Positions 31,066 to 41,473 of a DNA stretch of 64,000 nt are shown piece after piece; the stretch's first letter is position 1, and each line of letters starts with the position of its first letter. The translations under genes were made by a program, and so were the position numbers. The DNA is taken from the NCBI GenBank assembly GCA_014529385.2, contig CM043943.1, positions 99,030,355 to 99,094,354 of the forward strand, given 5' to 3'. The DNA is from Adiantum capillus-veneris (taxonomy: Eukaryota > Streptophyta > Polypodiopsida > Polypodiales > Pteridaceae). The notes under the pieces were generated by a model, which worked only from the letters and a program-made list of their open reading frames with translations, was not told the DNA's origin and made no database searches.

Positions 31066-31310
31066 TACAATGGCCAATCCTCTAGCCTTGATCAAGAAAC
31101 AGCTAGCCAAACTTACCAACTCGACACTAATGTTTGGCTTTATGGGCAGAGTCCCAACGATGGCCGAGCTAATCAATTGACATTATAATCCCAATGTTCT
31201 AAATCAAGGCGATTCAATGGAGTTTGTTGAGTATTTAGCCAAAGGAATTTTCTTTGTCCAATTTAACAAACTATCAGCCATATCTAAGGTCTTGTTGAAA
31301 AGCCCACTCT
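31066..31310 (+). pseudogene. LINE ORF1 fragment (DUF4283-like), right of element B
   Basis: Plus frame: LIKKQLAKLTNSTLMFGFMG, RVPTMAELIN, a TGA where Trp is expected, HYNPNVLNQGDSMEFVEYLA, KGIFFVQFNKLSAISKVLL. This is the pattern of the DUF4283 domain at the start of plant LINE ORF1 proteins, which bind the LINE RNA. It is the continuation of the sequence left of element B. The first five bases are B's right target duplication. Confidence 0.7.
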
Positions 31311-31313
31311 CCT

Positions 31314-32045
31314 TCAATCGCTCATGGATGAGGTCATTGGGCTTATCTTGCTTCTCTGATGTGGAGCACTATGCCTCTTTACTTGTCTCATGAAAACTGA
31401 TGGTTCCCTAGTCACTATTGATTCCTCTTGCATCTCCATCGATGGGCATACCTTCTCTTCAGTCTTCTCTATGCAAGGTAAGTCCCATTCTCTAGCCCTA
31501 CCTTCTGGCCTTGGATCATCTACCAAAAGTTTGGCCTCCCTAGTGACACATTTCCAAGTTGTCTTGACCTTTGGGATACGGGCCACTTCTACCTCTTAAC
31601 AATCCTTAGCATAATGACCAAGTATGCGGTATTTATAGCAAGCATTTGGAAACAAGGAGAACGCAAACTCTTGCCAAAAGTTACCAAAACTGCCCATACC
31701 CAGATCCAAATACTTGGGAATAGGCTTGCTCAAATTCCAAAGAATATAGACCTTTAAGTCCAAGCCTGACCTTACTTGCTAGTGCATTTTTGGAATGAAC
31801 AACCCCGTGACCAACAAATCAACAATGGAATCAATAGTCATTCAGCCAAAGTGGAAATCCATGAACGTAACCCACAGCAGGCAAAATTCCATGAGCTCTT
31901 CATTCGGATAGACCTCCGGTGTCCAAGGCATAACATGTGCAAAGTGGGATGCCCCCCAAATGCCCCCTCTCATCACCAATTCCTTAACTGTTTGTCCGGA
32001 TGCACATCTTGCCACATAGATTCCTTTTTTCAATGCTGTAAATGG
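31314..32045 (-). pseudogene. LINE ORF1 fragment (DUF4283 and zinc knuckle)
   Basis: Minus strand: KGIYVARCASGQTVKELVMR, the 'WTPEVYPNEE' block of DUF4283, LLWVTFMDFHFG, then a stop, SGLDLKVYILWNLSKPIPKY and the zinc knuckle NACYKYRILGHYAKDC near 31613-31660 (second Cys changed to Tyr), followed by a hydrophilic tail to 31314. It overlaps in content with the plus-strand fragment to its left (both include the KGI[FY] strand), so it is a second LINE copy in tail-to-tail orientation. Confidence 0.72.
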
Positions 32046-33999
32046 TTTCCGTTGTCACCCACTCCTACAGGCTTTGAGTCATCATCCAATGGCCCATAAA
32101 GTAAAGCACCACCAAGTGAGCAAAATGAGCCTAAAGGCCTTGAAGTGCAGCTTCTGGTTTGAACTTAGCATGCTACATGTATCCATCATTTTCTTTGTTC
32201 TGACTTAGTCTAATGGATCCACACAAGATATCCTCGGCCAATGTGCGAACTTAAAATTGGAACGGCTTCCAAACCTTTTCTTGATTAGCTGTGCTAGCAT
32301 ACAACTCACATGCGCTCTTTATTCCTTTCATTAAAAACACAAGCAAAGTCTTGCGAAGTAGGAGCCGATGACCCCTTAGTGCCAGCTTGAGTTACTCCAT
32401 CAAGGTTCATCCTCAGATTGGCAAAGAGGCCCAAGGGGAGAGGTGAGAACCCCCTCCCCACCAAATTGCCCACCCTATTTCTCTCTTAATTAAATGACCA
32501 CGGGCTGGGTGGCTGATCGGATCACGATCCTTGAGATTCACTTAGTCAGTCTACAAACTTGCCTTTAAATACCTGTAGCACAGTGTAATGCCAATAAATC
32601 ACTATCTACAGATGCCCGCTTCCACTGATGTTGGATTGCGATCAATGAACCCGCTTCCACCTCCACAAGGCAAGGCTGCAGGTGCCAACAATGACTCGCA
32701 AATAACACCCATTGTCAATCACTGAGAGGGTAAAGGGGCCAATAATATTACGCCCCCCAGCACTTAGACGGCCGTAGCCCACTACCTTTTACATTTAGGG
32801 ACCATTAGAAGCACAAAAGAACAGAGGTTCAATGGCTAGCTCCTTTGAAATGAAGTCTTCCCATTGGCCGCTACATGAGCTCTGGCCTCCATGGCCACGA
32901 TTTGCTACTTTTGGCCCTAGTCACATTTCTCTTTGGCCCCCAATTTTGATACACAAGAATTCCAAATGGTGCCATAACTTTTGGTTCCGGAGCACAACAT
33001 GTTATTTTCGTGAAAGTGTTGTAAAAGACAATTCCAATGAGCTACTTTGCGCTCAAAATTGAGCTCTGATGAAGAAGACTAAAGCACTCCAAGCTAGGCG
33101 CTCCGGTACTGGCCCCTTTACCTAGGACAAAAGCAGACAACTTACTCACCCCAAGCTCAAACCTGCCCGCAAATGACGAAGAGTGCTAGAGGAAATCACA
33201 CCCCCACAAGTCACAAGCATGCACCTCACTGATCCAAAAGACCCGCCATCACTTCATAGTTCACACCCTCGCTCATCCTGCTTTCATGCTCCACGATTCA
33301 CACCCTCGCTCATCACTTTTATTCTTTTTCTCTTTTGTTTGGGCAATACTGGTGAGATTAGACATACTGATGGGTTTGCTATTATATTGTACAAGAATCT
33401 TCTGAGATCCGAGATTGTAACTCATTTCCTGGCTTGGCATACACAGAGCAACAAAATTAGCATCCGGATTCCAGATTTGAACTCTGAAGGGCCGTGTCAG
33501 CAAATTCTGAAGCTAACCAACTCAGCCAGCCATTTTCTGTGATTTCAAATCACACCTTTTATCCTATATAAAAATTCTTTCAATCTCTTCCCAGGCCGTG
33601 CCCTGTTGCTCAGCTTCATGCCGCCAACGAAGGCTGAATGTAAACAGTGGTCTTCTAACTACAAGAGGAATGCTCGCCTAGCTTGGTGTTGAGGACAGCG
33701 CCGGCAGAAGCACTTTCCATTAACAATGACTGCATTTGATAGCTGGGCATCATCTTAGATTCGCTACGATAACGATGTTTTTTAAATCGTAGGGAGATAC
33801 TCTCTCCAAACAAGAGAATTAGATAGATGGAATTAGAAAAAACGAAACATACAAATAATCGATACTCCAAGTGAGCAAGGGGTGGTGACAAAAAATAATT
33901 TCAAACAGATTAAGTGGCAACCAGGGAAGTCACCCCAACACAAATACAACCCATAGACTCAAGATTGTCACATATGTATAACCTTACAACGCATGACTA
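32046..33999. other. Unassigned DNA
   Basis: No gene recognised. An 18-bp direct repeat 'ttcacaccctcgctcatc' occurs at about 33260 and 33297. A minus frame at 33655-33891 ends in a Ser/Ala/Gly segment but has no domain I know. The words 'agggtaaaggggccaata' near 32727 recur near 36298. Confidence 0.45.
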
Positions 34000-34560
34000 C
34001 AGGGGCATTTATGTAGCAACTCACCCATGTCATCGCCTAGTTTCAGGTTTGCCCATCGAGAGCTAGTAGGTTGTCATGAACCCTGACCTCTTTCCATGGC
34101 CCCCTTTGGGAGATTAGCTTCACCTTGTCGAGCATGACCCTTGTCATGAGATGACCTAGATCTGATCTTGTTTAGTGCTTGCAACCATAAATTTAGATTC
34201 CTGGGTCAAGGATCCCGATGCCGCCTTGATCCTTGGGTTTAGCAATGCACTCCCATTTAGTCCACTACCAAGGTTTTGTATTTTTGGTGTTACTTTTCCA
34301 TATGAATTTTTTCACAATTTTTAGGAATTCCTTCCAATCGCATTTTGCTATCTTGAGGAGGGGTCCGATGAAGGACAAATATGAAATCATAAACGAGTTG
34401 ATCCCCTTCACCCTGTTGTGGAATGGAAGGAGCACATATGCCCACCTTTGCATCTTGCTCTAAACTTTGTCCATGGCCCTCTGAAACCTTGAGATGTTCC
34501 CACCCCTGGTGGGGATCCAAGATGGAGAAAGATTTTTTCTTTTGAGAAAAGATAAAGGAT
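34000..34560 (-). pseudogene. LINE ORF2 C-terminal part
   Basis: Minus strand: KMQRWAYVLLPFHNRVKGIN (the 'L..W....LS.AGR..LI.SVL' block after the RT core), IAKCDWKEFLKIVKKFIWKS (the 'FLW' block), TKWECIAKPKDQGGIGILDP (the 'K..GGLGI.D' block). These follow each other in the order known for plant L1-type ORF2 C-terminal domains. Upstream (34560-34760) the frame can be followed across a (CT)n tract with less certainty. RT core and endonuclease are absent. Confidence 0.78.
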
Positions 34561-34640
34561 GACCACCGTTAAGATACTTAAGGCCACCTAATGATAGCGA
34601 ATATAGCATCCCAATGTTTTTAACTGCACAATGCCACAAA

Positions 34641-34642
<2 letters not shown>

Positions 34643-34677
<35 letters not shown>
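34643..34677. repeat. (CT)n microsatellite
   Basis: About 17 CT units within the LINE-derived segment. Confidence 0.9.
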
Positions 34678-34679
<2 letters not shown>

Positions 34680-35160
34680 ATGGCCCCCGCCCCAACACGC
34701 TCCAAACAAAGAGAGCCCTCAAGGGAGTTGAACTTGAAAGACTTGAAGGGATGCTTCAACTTTTTTTTTTTGCCAAACTAACAAAAGTGAGTGTATAAAT
34801 TAGATATTCCACAAATGTACAAAGTAGCCTTGAGAGACCAAAGGTTACATCAAGAAGTTACCCAGCCTCATTTTGGGCCGCACATAGTCATCACCTTACC
34901 TTAGTCCGCCATTTGGGCCCTGAATGTGTTGCCACCTGGTGTTCTCCTTGCATGCGTCATGCATCAACTGGCCCCCTCCATGCCAATCCGCACCCGCCTA
35001 CCACCCTCGTGACTAAGTAACACGGGGTCTCGATGGAAGCTTGAGTCATGGGATTGATGACAGGAAAGCAAGGCACAAAAAGTGAAGAGCGTGGCAATCG
35101 TCAGATCTAGCCTAGTTTACTTTCCAACATTTTTGTTTATTTTATATATTTATGTTTTCC
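34678..35160. other. Unassigned DNA with possible reversed LINE tail
   Basis: A T11 run at about 34761-34771 followed by 'gccaaactaacaaaagtgag' would, on the minus strand, read as a 3' UTR ending in an A tail, similar in wording to the tail at 280-326. No coding content seen to its right, so the body is either very short or lost. Confidence 0.35.
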
Positions 35161-35164
35161 CATC

Positions 35165-35250
35165 TTGGCAACCAAACGCTCGCATGCACGTGGATAGAGC
35201 ATATGCCTCACCTGGGTTCAAATCCCACTCTGACCTGAGTTGACTTTTTG
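35165..35250 (+). repeat. Candidate tRNA-derived SINE head
   Basis: 'tggatagagcatatgcc' resembles a Pol III A box. 28 bp on, GGTTCAAATCC matches the B-box consensus GGTTCRANNCC exactly. T5 at about 35244 could terminate Pol III. It does not fold into a complete tRNA by eye (no matched acceptor stem), so it is more likely a SINE head than a tRNA gene. Confidence 0.4.
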
Positions 35251-36590
35251 TCCGTCGTTCGTCGTCCTCGTGATCCCCCCCACCCAACCCCATCCGTAGA
35301 TCCCACCTCTTGGGGTCATTTAAGACCCCGTGCCACTTAGTCATGTGGCCTTGCCACCACCCGTTGGCCACACGTCCTCAGTTACACATCTCATTGAAAA
35401 CCAAACGCCCCCTTTTCATTTTAAGTGGAACAAGTATCTCCTTTTATTTGCTTCAAAAAAATCAACCCAGAATCGTAGAACATACTTTGCATATTGTAAA
35501 ATATCACTATTGTAAAATACCGCTCAAATTTCAAAACAATACCCAGAGCGATATTTCAGGCAGATTTTTTTCTCTCTCTCTCTCCCTCTCCCTCTCTCTC
35601 TACGTGTCCTGTCCTGCATTTCCTTATCCAACCTTGTGGACAAGCATCTCCATAGATTCTAACGGATGTGTCCTGCTGCAAAGATTGGGACAACATACTA
35701 GGCTCCTCTCATTACAACAAATCTTCACAGATTCCCCTCAACGCCTGTAATGTTTCTCTGCTCCCTGCACGTACCATGTGTGGGTGTACTTTTCTCCTCC
35801 ACACACCTGTGCCTTGTGCCGATCATCAAATTTCTACCTGCTTCTGGCCGATGGTAGCCAGCCCGTCTTGCCCATTCTCAATGCCTCATCGTGGCACTAC
35901 GCATGCCCAGTGCACTCACGTTCGCTCTTGCTTTGCTTTGCAAGTGTGCACGTCTTCGTGGCACCTCTTGGTCTGAATAATGGGGTTGTACCCTCCCATG
36001 TTTTGCGCCTGTAAGAAGCCAGTTTCTCTCTCGCGGCCTCCTGTGTGAGGCACTGCACTACAAAGAGACTCCTTGGCAACCTGTCCTCGCATCCTGCGAT
36101 TCCTCTGGCTTGCAGCACCTGCCCACCCTTCACCTTGCCATATCCTGCCTGTTCGGAAGGGAGTGTTCCTTGCTTTAAGTGGCATGTTGCGTCCCTCCCC
36201 TCCCTCCATTCTCACTCTGGCAAGATTGCCCTTCTTGCGCTTGCAGATAGCCTTGGATGGCAGCGGAGCATGGGACTCCACTAACCAAGAGAGAGATAGG
36301 GTAAAGGGGCCAATAAAAAACCACCCCCCTTTAGGAGGACTGCCGGGGTCAGTTTTTTTGTGCACTTTCCGACCCATTGTGAGACACAAATGGGTGAGAG
36401 TTGGGGTGGACAATGTAGCCAACTTGCAATCGTGGCCATTAGATCTTGGGTTTAAGCCTTGTTGGCACAATGGCTCTAAATGCCCCCCCATTCTGCTTTC
36501 CTATTTACACCCATTTTTTATACACATAAAAAATGTTGTTCGGGCGTTCTTCGCCTGTATAAATGCAACTTGATTCCAGATTTTTGTTGT
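35251..36590. other. Unassigned DNA
   Basis: Long overlapping open frames on both strands (for example 35916-36491 minus, 36073-36573 plus) reflect GC-balanced sequence without stops. None shows a domain. A CT-rich block lies at 35570-35600. A second weak B-box-like word (GGGTTTAAGCC, near 36449) follows 'gtagccaacttgc', weaker than the one at 35165. Confidence 0.4.
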
Positions 36591-36886
36591 TGGTAGAAAC
36601 GATCTCGATCTTCATTTTGAGCGTCTAAGCACTCGATTCTGTTTAGCGTGCTTTTCGGAGTGTGTGTTTCCTCTTAGGTGGCCTTAAGTCCCTTTACCCT
36701 AACTATGCCGCCTGTCAAGTGATACAAAGAAAGAGAGAGACAACGAGATACGTGTACCACCTACGGATATGTAGAGAGAGGGAGAGAAAATTTTTCAGGA
36801 AATCACCAAAATACCCTCAAATTTCAAACTAGAGTGCTTCTTTAGCTATGTTCCATCGAATTGAGATCAAACAAAATATTGGAAAC

Positions 36887-36921
36887 TGAGAGAGAGAGAG
36901 AGAGAGAGAGAAGAGAGAGAG
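36887..36921. repeat. (GA)n microsatellite
   Basis: Interrupted GA tract. The sequence before it ('aactagagtgcttctttagc', 36826 onward) recurs as 'aactagagtgctttttagcc' near 37313, also ahead of a GA tract. Confidence 0.85.
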
Positions 36922-37154
36922 ATTTCATGAGAGAGTGTTAGTTTTTTTACCTGAGAGTGTTTGGGATACTGATCGTCATGGTTCAGTGGTGTACCTCCAT
37001 AAAAATTGGTTACTGATCGTAATGCTTCAGAGGGGTACCTTGCCAAAAACCACAAGGAGTGTTAAGAGTTTTGTCAAGCTCAATGTTCATGATCATACAA
37101 GATGTCAATGTTATTGTTTGTTGTTCCATTATTATGTTTAAAAAAAAAGAAAAC

Positions 37155-37260
37155 ATGCAAGTCTCCTTGCATGGGAGAGTTTGCACAATCTTCCCTAATT
37201 TTTATAATATGAGGGAATGTGCCATTCCCATGACAGCGTGCAATTTTCAATGCGTTCATT
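37155..37260. repeat. 106-bp repeat module, copy 1
   Basis: Starts 'atgcaagtctccttgcatgg', a short palindromic word, after an A-rich run, and ends 'ttcatt'. Copy 2 at 37915-38020 has the same length with no gaps. Confidence 0.88.
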
Positions 37261-37400
37261 AACTGCGTTACTGAGAGGCCAGAGATTTGAAATTGGCTCC
37301 TACGCTAACGAAGTAACTAGAGTGCTTTTTAGCCACATTTGTATTTGAATTGAAGTGAGTCTAAGGATAGAGAGAACAAGAAACTAGAAGAGAAAATCTT

Positions 37401-37403
<3 letters not shown>

Positions 37404-37451
<48 letters not shown>
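37404..37451. repeat. (GA)n microsatellite
   Basis: About 24 GA units. Confidence 0.9.
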
Positions 37452-37452
<1 letters not shown>

Positions 37453-37648
37453 GCTGACATAATTTTGTGTTTACATCATGATCTTCATGTCCCAATTTTG
37501 ATATGTTTAAATATGTCTTTAGCTTTTAGATTATGTTAATTCTTTGATTCAATCTCTCTATACTATGTGCATTCTTGTCATTTGTGTAAGTACGGTTGTG
37601 CCATTCGAAGATTCAACAAGAGCATATATCTCTAGAGAAGAAAATGGA

Positions 37649-37649
<1 letters not shown>

Positions 37650-37707
<58 letters not shown>
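37650..37707. repeat. Compound (GT)n(GA)n microsatellite
   Basis: About 11 GT units pass directly into about 18 GA units. Confidence 0.9.
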
Positions 37708-37711
<4 letters not shown>

Positions 37712-37914
37712 ATACCTTTTACCAAAGCAACTTTTCTTCTTTCTTAATTGGTACCGTCTCTAGTATATTACGATCATGATGCCCCAATTTTGAGCCAGTA
37801 CCTCGCAAAAGAACTATAAGAAGGGTTAGAATTTATACAAAGTGAAGATATGGATCATTTGAAATATATTGACTTTTCAATGATGTTTCTTTTTTATGTT
37901 AGGAAAAAAAAAAA

Positions 37915-38020
37915 ATGCAAGTCTCCTTGCATGGGGGAGTTTGCACAGTTCTCCCCAATTTTTATAATACGAGGGAACATGCCATTCCCACGGCAGCGTG
38001 CAATTTTTAGTGTATTCATT
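37915..38020. repeat. 106-bp repeat module, copy 2
   Basis: Direct copy of 37155-37260. I count 14 substitutions, all transitions. Confidence 0.88.
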
Positions 38021-38049
38021 TCACTACGTTGTTAGTAATGAGTATGATG

Positions 38050-39360
38050 CTAGCTTAAGCTTTGTGAGGTAGTCTATCAAATATTGCAGGAGCCTCCTCC
38101 ATGTTGCCGCACTTTCCAATAAATGGGTCGATATCTAGGCCCTTTCAATAACTTGATCATGTACCCATTTGCCCTGCTCTTCAATTGCAATGCTAGAGCA
38201 TGCTTTGAGAAGCGCAGTGAAGCTGACATCATTTGGTTGAAGACCCTCCACTCCATTTTCTTTTCATAATAAAGTGCTTTCTCTGCTTGATCATGATATG
38301 TGTTTTCTGTGATTAATGTAGTCCATGTTACAATGCTTTTGTGTGGCAATCTTTCAAACAACACTTGGGCAATATCAAGCTTCCGGGCCTTCAGATACAT
38401 GTCAACGACATACCCCCAACAATATTTGACTCACCATTCGTGAGAGTATGAGCATGCACCTGCATGTCAGTCTCTAAAGGGATTCCAACAACAGAGCATG
38501 CACTAAGAACTGTTACATATAAAGACCATCAGCCAATACTCGTGAGTTGAGTATCTCACGATAAAGAGCATATCTTGGTCCTTTTCACCGAGCCTGGCAT
38601 GGGCCGAAATAATGGCATCCTAGGCAGAAGCAACATGTTAAAATTCCAAAAAATTAATTAGCTTGGGCAAGATTCCCAAAGGATGCATGCATGCAAATCA
38701 AAAAATTTGCGAATATGATATTTGTTGCTAGACCATTTTGTAATATGAACTTCTAAAGTGCTTCTCTAGCTGAGTGGTCACGTTCATCTATATAGCTCTG
38801 AAACTGACTCTGAAGCTCATTAAGGAGCCTTGGTTGATCGAAGCTATTACCAGGGCCAAGAAGGAGTGGAAACGACACTCAGCCATTTCCATTTGCTGGC
38901 AAGGAACTGCAAGGGAAGCATGCATCATTTCAGTCGCAACAATACATATCGATCTAGAGCCGATAAATCAACAAATCACAAATGCATGTGAGAAAATTAC
39001 ACCACATTTGGCGTACATGTCAACCAGCACATTGCCATGCACAACATGTTTCTCCAACATCCCCCTCACAATGCCTCACTGGATAGGTAACCACATTTGA
39101 AGAAAGGCCTTTCCTTTGCATTTGGTAAAAACATCTAAGTGCTTCCTTGGCACAACATGTTGCACATGTATGGTTAGCCGTGAAGAAACACCTTTCCATC
39201 TAAGTGCTTCCTTGCCACAACCATGTTGGGCATATCTTGCAGCGAATACATTCCAAGAGATGACATTCTGGACAGAAAGCTCATCAAGAACTTTATGCGC
39301 TTTCATAAGGACCCCACATTTGACATACATATATCGACCAAAGCATTGCTAAGCACATGT
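38050..39360 (-). pseudogene. PPR protein pseudogene fragments
   Basis: Minus strand. PPR proteins bind organelle RNA through tandem 35-residue helical repeats. From right to left: MYVKCGVLMKAHKVLDELSV, QNVISWNVFAARYAQHGCGK (39076-39330), HVVHGNVLVDMYAKCG (about 39000-39060), then MYLKARKLDIAQVLFERLPH with KSIVTWTTLI (38300-38400). These are the P, L and S repeat types of the PLS class. Frames change several times, and parts are duplicated or missing between the blocks. No intact PPR array of useful length remains. Confidence 0.82.
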
Positions 39361-39579
39361 TTCTCCAACATCCCCTACGTAGGAATCTCATCGTGAATTC
39401 TCTTCCCCATGTGAAGATCTTGCAGAAGGTGAGAGGTCTTGAAGGTGCAAGCAAAGGAGATTGCATTTAGAGAGAGGCCCTAGCTATGAAGAACTACATC
39501 TTTCTAAACAGCCCTTGACTAGCGCTCTCATCATGAATTCTCTCACCATGTCAACATCTTAGGAAGGGAGGTTTTTGCT

Positions 39580-39850
39580 TTGAATCTGGTCCTTGCCACA
39601 GCCATGTTGGGCATATCCTGCAATCAACGTGCTCGAAGAGACATTGCAGAAAGGATGCCCATCAAGTGCGAAGGAAAGGCCTTTCTTCACAGCTTGCTCA
39701 ACAACCTGCTTATTAAACCCTACAATAATCAACCATGCTGTGTGACAACTCTCCCATCAACAATGCCAACGCGACCCTCAACGAGAGGGATCGGTACCAC
39801 AGCCCACTCTAGGCACCGAAGCTCAAAACAAATGAGAGAGAGAGGCTAAT
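39580..39850 (-). pseudogene. PPR repeat remnant
   Basis: Minus strand SSTLIAGYAQHGCGK near 39590-39640 is a clear S-type PPR repeat. The flanking sequence keeps the frame only briefly. A near-identical block lies at about 39180-39240, so this repeat has been copied locally. Confidence 0.7.
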
Positions 39851-40078
39851 GCCCTGCTCTGCTGGATCTGCTCCCTGGACCTGGTTGATAGTGCATAGAC
39901 ACCCTTATTGGGTCAACTCGTAGCGTAAAACAACCATCACAAGGCATTGATGGAACCAGCCCATGAAGGGTTGTCCTGTAACCCGCCGCAGAGACCTGCA
40001 ACACTGAGACCTGCGTTTCCAGCTCTTCAAAAACTATTTTTTGCATTGGAATCCACAGGTTTCTTCATATCCTTATCT

Positions 40079-40433
40079 CTATCCGTAAAGACTGCCACTG
40101 GTTTGCTGCTTTAACTCCTCGTATTCATCTCTTTCAGATCTGTCACTACTTATTGCATCAGTAAGGCACTCATCTCTTTTTCTAACATCACCAGTATTGC
40201 TAAAGATGTGTACCTTGGATTTGCTGTATTTGTCCATTCGGTCTTCAATGGATGATCGTCTGATCGGGTTCATCCTTCTTGAAGCAATCAAATCATTGTT
40301 GTCAATGGAACCCTCCCTTGCTCTTTGCCTAAACGCAAGCTTCCCAGGTGGTGATGATGCAGGGTTTGTGTCAAATCCGGAATTGACAGGTATATCTGCT
40401 AGCTTAACACTACTCTACTTTCTAGAGTTTTCA
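40079..40433 (-). pseudogene. Coding-like fragment of unknown origin
   Basis: A minus frame open for about 118 codons, preceded by a stop at about 40434 and ended by TAG next to 40079. It is hydrophilic and varied: SGFDTNPASSPPGKLAFRQR, SIDNNDLIASRRMNPIRRSS, IEDRMDKYSKSKVHIF, DECLTDAISSDRSERDEYEE. Composition and lack of low complexity look like real protein. It is neither PPR nor retroelement. I do not recognise the family. It sits between PPR pieces on the same strand, so it may be an exon or retrocopy fragment of a host gene. Confidence 0.45.
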
Positions 40434-40639
40434 CCAAAAGAATTTGCGATGGGGATGGTGGAACACTGTTGTCTAGTGCCATGGCTTTCATGTGGTAGTG
40501 TTGGGCAACACGATAAGGAGGACATTGGATTCAAAATCAGTTTGCTGCTGGCTTTGGATTCCTCACGAACCTCTCAACCTCTAGCTCCAGCCTTAACACT
40601 GTGATTTGATTCCTTGAATTCAAAACATCGTGCAAGAAG

Positions 40640-41066
40640 CTATCGAGGTGCTCCAAGGGGTCTGCACACAACAGATAGAAGATCTTTAAAAGAAAATGTA
40701 GTTGACAAAGAAGAGAACGTCACAGGTGCAGCTTCACCATCATTGTTGTAGATTTTGAAGTATGCATCTTGCATAGAGTCACATGTCTTCAAGATGCATG
40801 TGTAGGTGATTGCAGCTCGAGAGAGGCCCTCACTTCGCATACATATCAGCCAAGAAAGTGCCAAGCATGACATCTCTTTTCAAGAGCCTCTGACTAACAA
40901 TATAATCGTGAATTTTTGTGCCCATATCAGCATCTTGTGTAGAGACACATGCCTTCAAGATGCATGCTAGGTGATTGCATCTCAACATCTTGCGTAGAGC
41001 CACATCCTTCAAGATGGATATGCATAGGTAATTCCATATGAACAAAAGCCCTTGTTGAGCCCTCAC
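40640..41066 (-). pseudogene. PPR pseudogene, N-terminal repeats
   Basis: Minus strand: LACILKACVSTQDADMGTKI, HDYIVSQRLLKRDVMLGTFL, ADMYAK (L and P motifs in the usual order), then after a break ITYTCILKTCDSMQDA. The 'ILKAC' to 'D..LG..L.DMYAK' wording is what leads me to a fern-like source. Confidence 0.8.
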
Positions 41067-41365
41067 GTCACATACATATCGACCAAGACAGTGCCAAGCA
41101 GCACGACAGCTTTTTTTGTGCCCATATCAGCATCCTTCAAGATGCATATGCATAGGTAATTCCATATGAAGAAAAGCCCTTGTTGAGCCCTCACTTCACA
41201 TACATATCGACCAAGACAGTGCCAAGCACGACATCTTTTTTTGTGCCCATATCAGCATCCTTCAAGATGCATGCATAGGTAATTCCATCTGAAGAGAGGC
41301 CCTTGTTGATCCCTCGCGAGCTTCATAGACATATCAACCCAGACAATGCCAAGCACGATAGTTTT
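40930..41365 (-). repeat. PPR-derived tandem repeat, unit about 115-120 bp
   Basis: The block 'gtgcccatatcagcatcctt', 'caagatgcat', 'aggtaattccat', 'gcccttgttgagccctca', 'catacatatcgaccaagaca', 'gtgccaagcacgac' is present about three and a half times in a row, diverged by small indels. Each unit corresponds to roughly one PPR repeat of the pseudogene at 40830-41066, so a gene fragment has been amplified after it lost function. Confidence 0.8.
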
Positions 41366-41366
41366 T

Positions 41367-41473
41367 TTACTTCATTGCCTACGTTCTTGCCTTGGACGCC
41401 GTTGAAAAGGCCACGACACGTGGGTTAACGAGAGCGTAGCGTTGTGATTTTGCCTTCTATGCTAACGAAGTAA
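41367..41473. repeat. Candidate short inverted-repeat element
   Basis: Left end TTACTTCATTGCCTACG. The right end reads, reverse-complemented, TTACTTCGTTAGCATAG, so the ends pair imperfectly over about 16 bp around a 107-bp body. A related end ('ctacgctaacgaagtaac') occurs at 37293. No clear target duplication. Confidence 0.35.

Noticed and set aside
33255-33315. Direct 18-bp repeat as a target-site duplication
   Set aside because: The copies are only about 38 bp apart and enclose nothing that looks like an element.
35916-36573. Overlapping frames of 166 and 191 codons on opposite strands
   Set aside because: Neither shows a motif; the complementary pair in stop-poor sequence is expected by chance.
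40197-40604. 135-codon plus frame opposite the coding-like piece
   Set aside because: The minus strand reading has more natural protein character and the same strand as its neighbours; the plus frame looks like a shadow.
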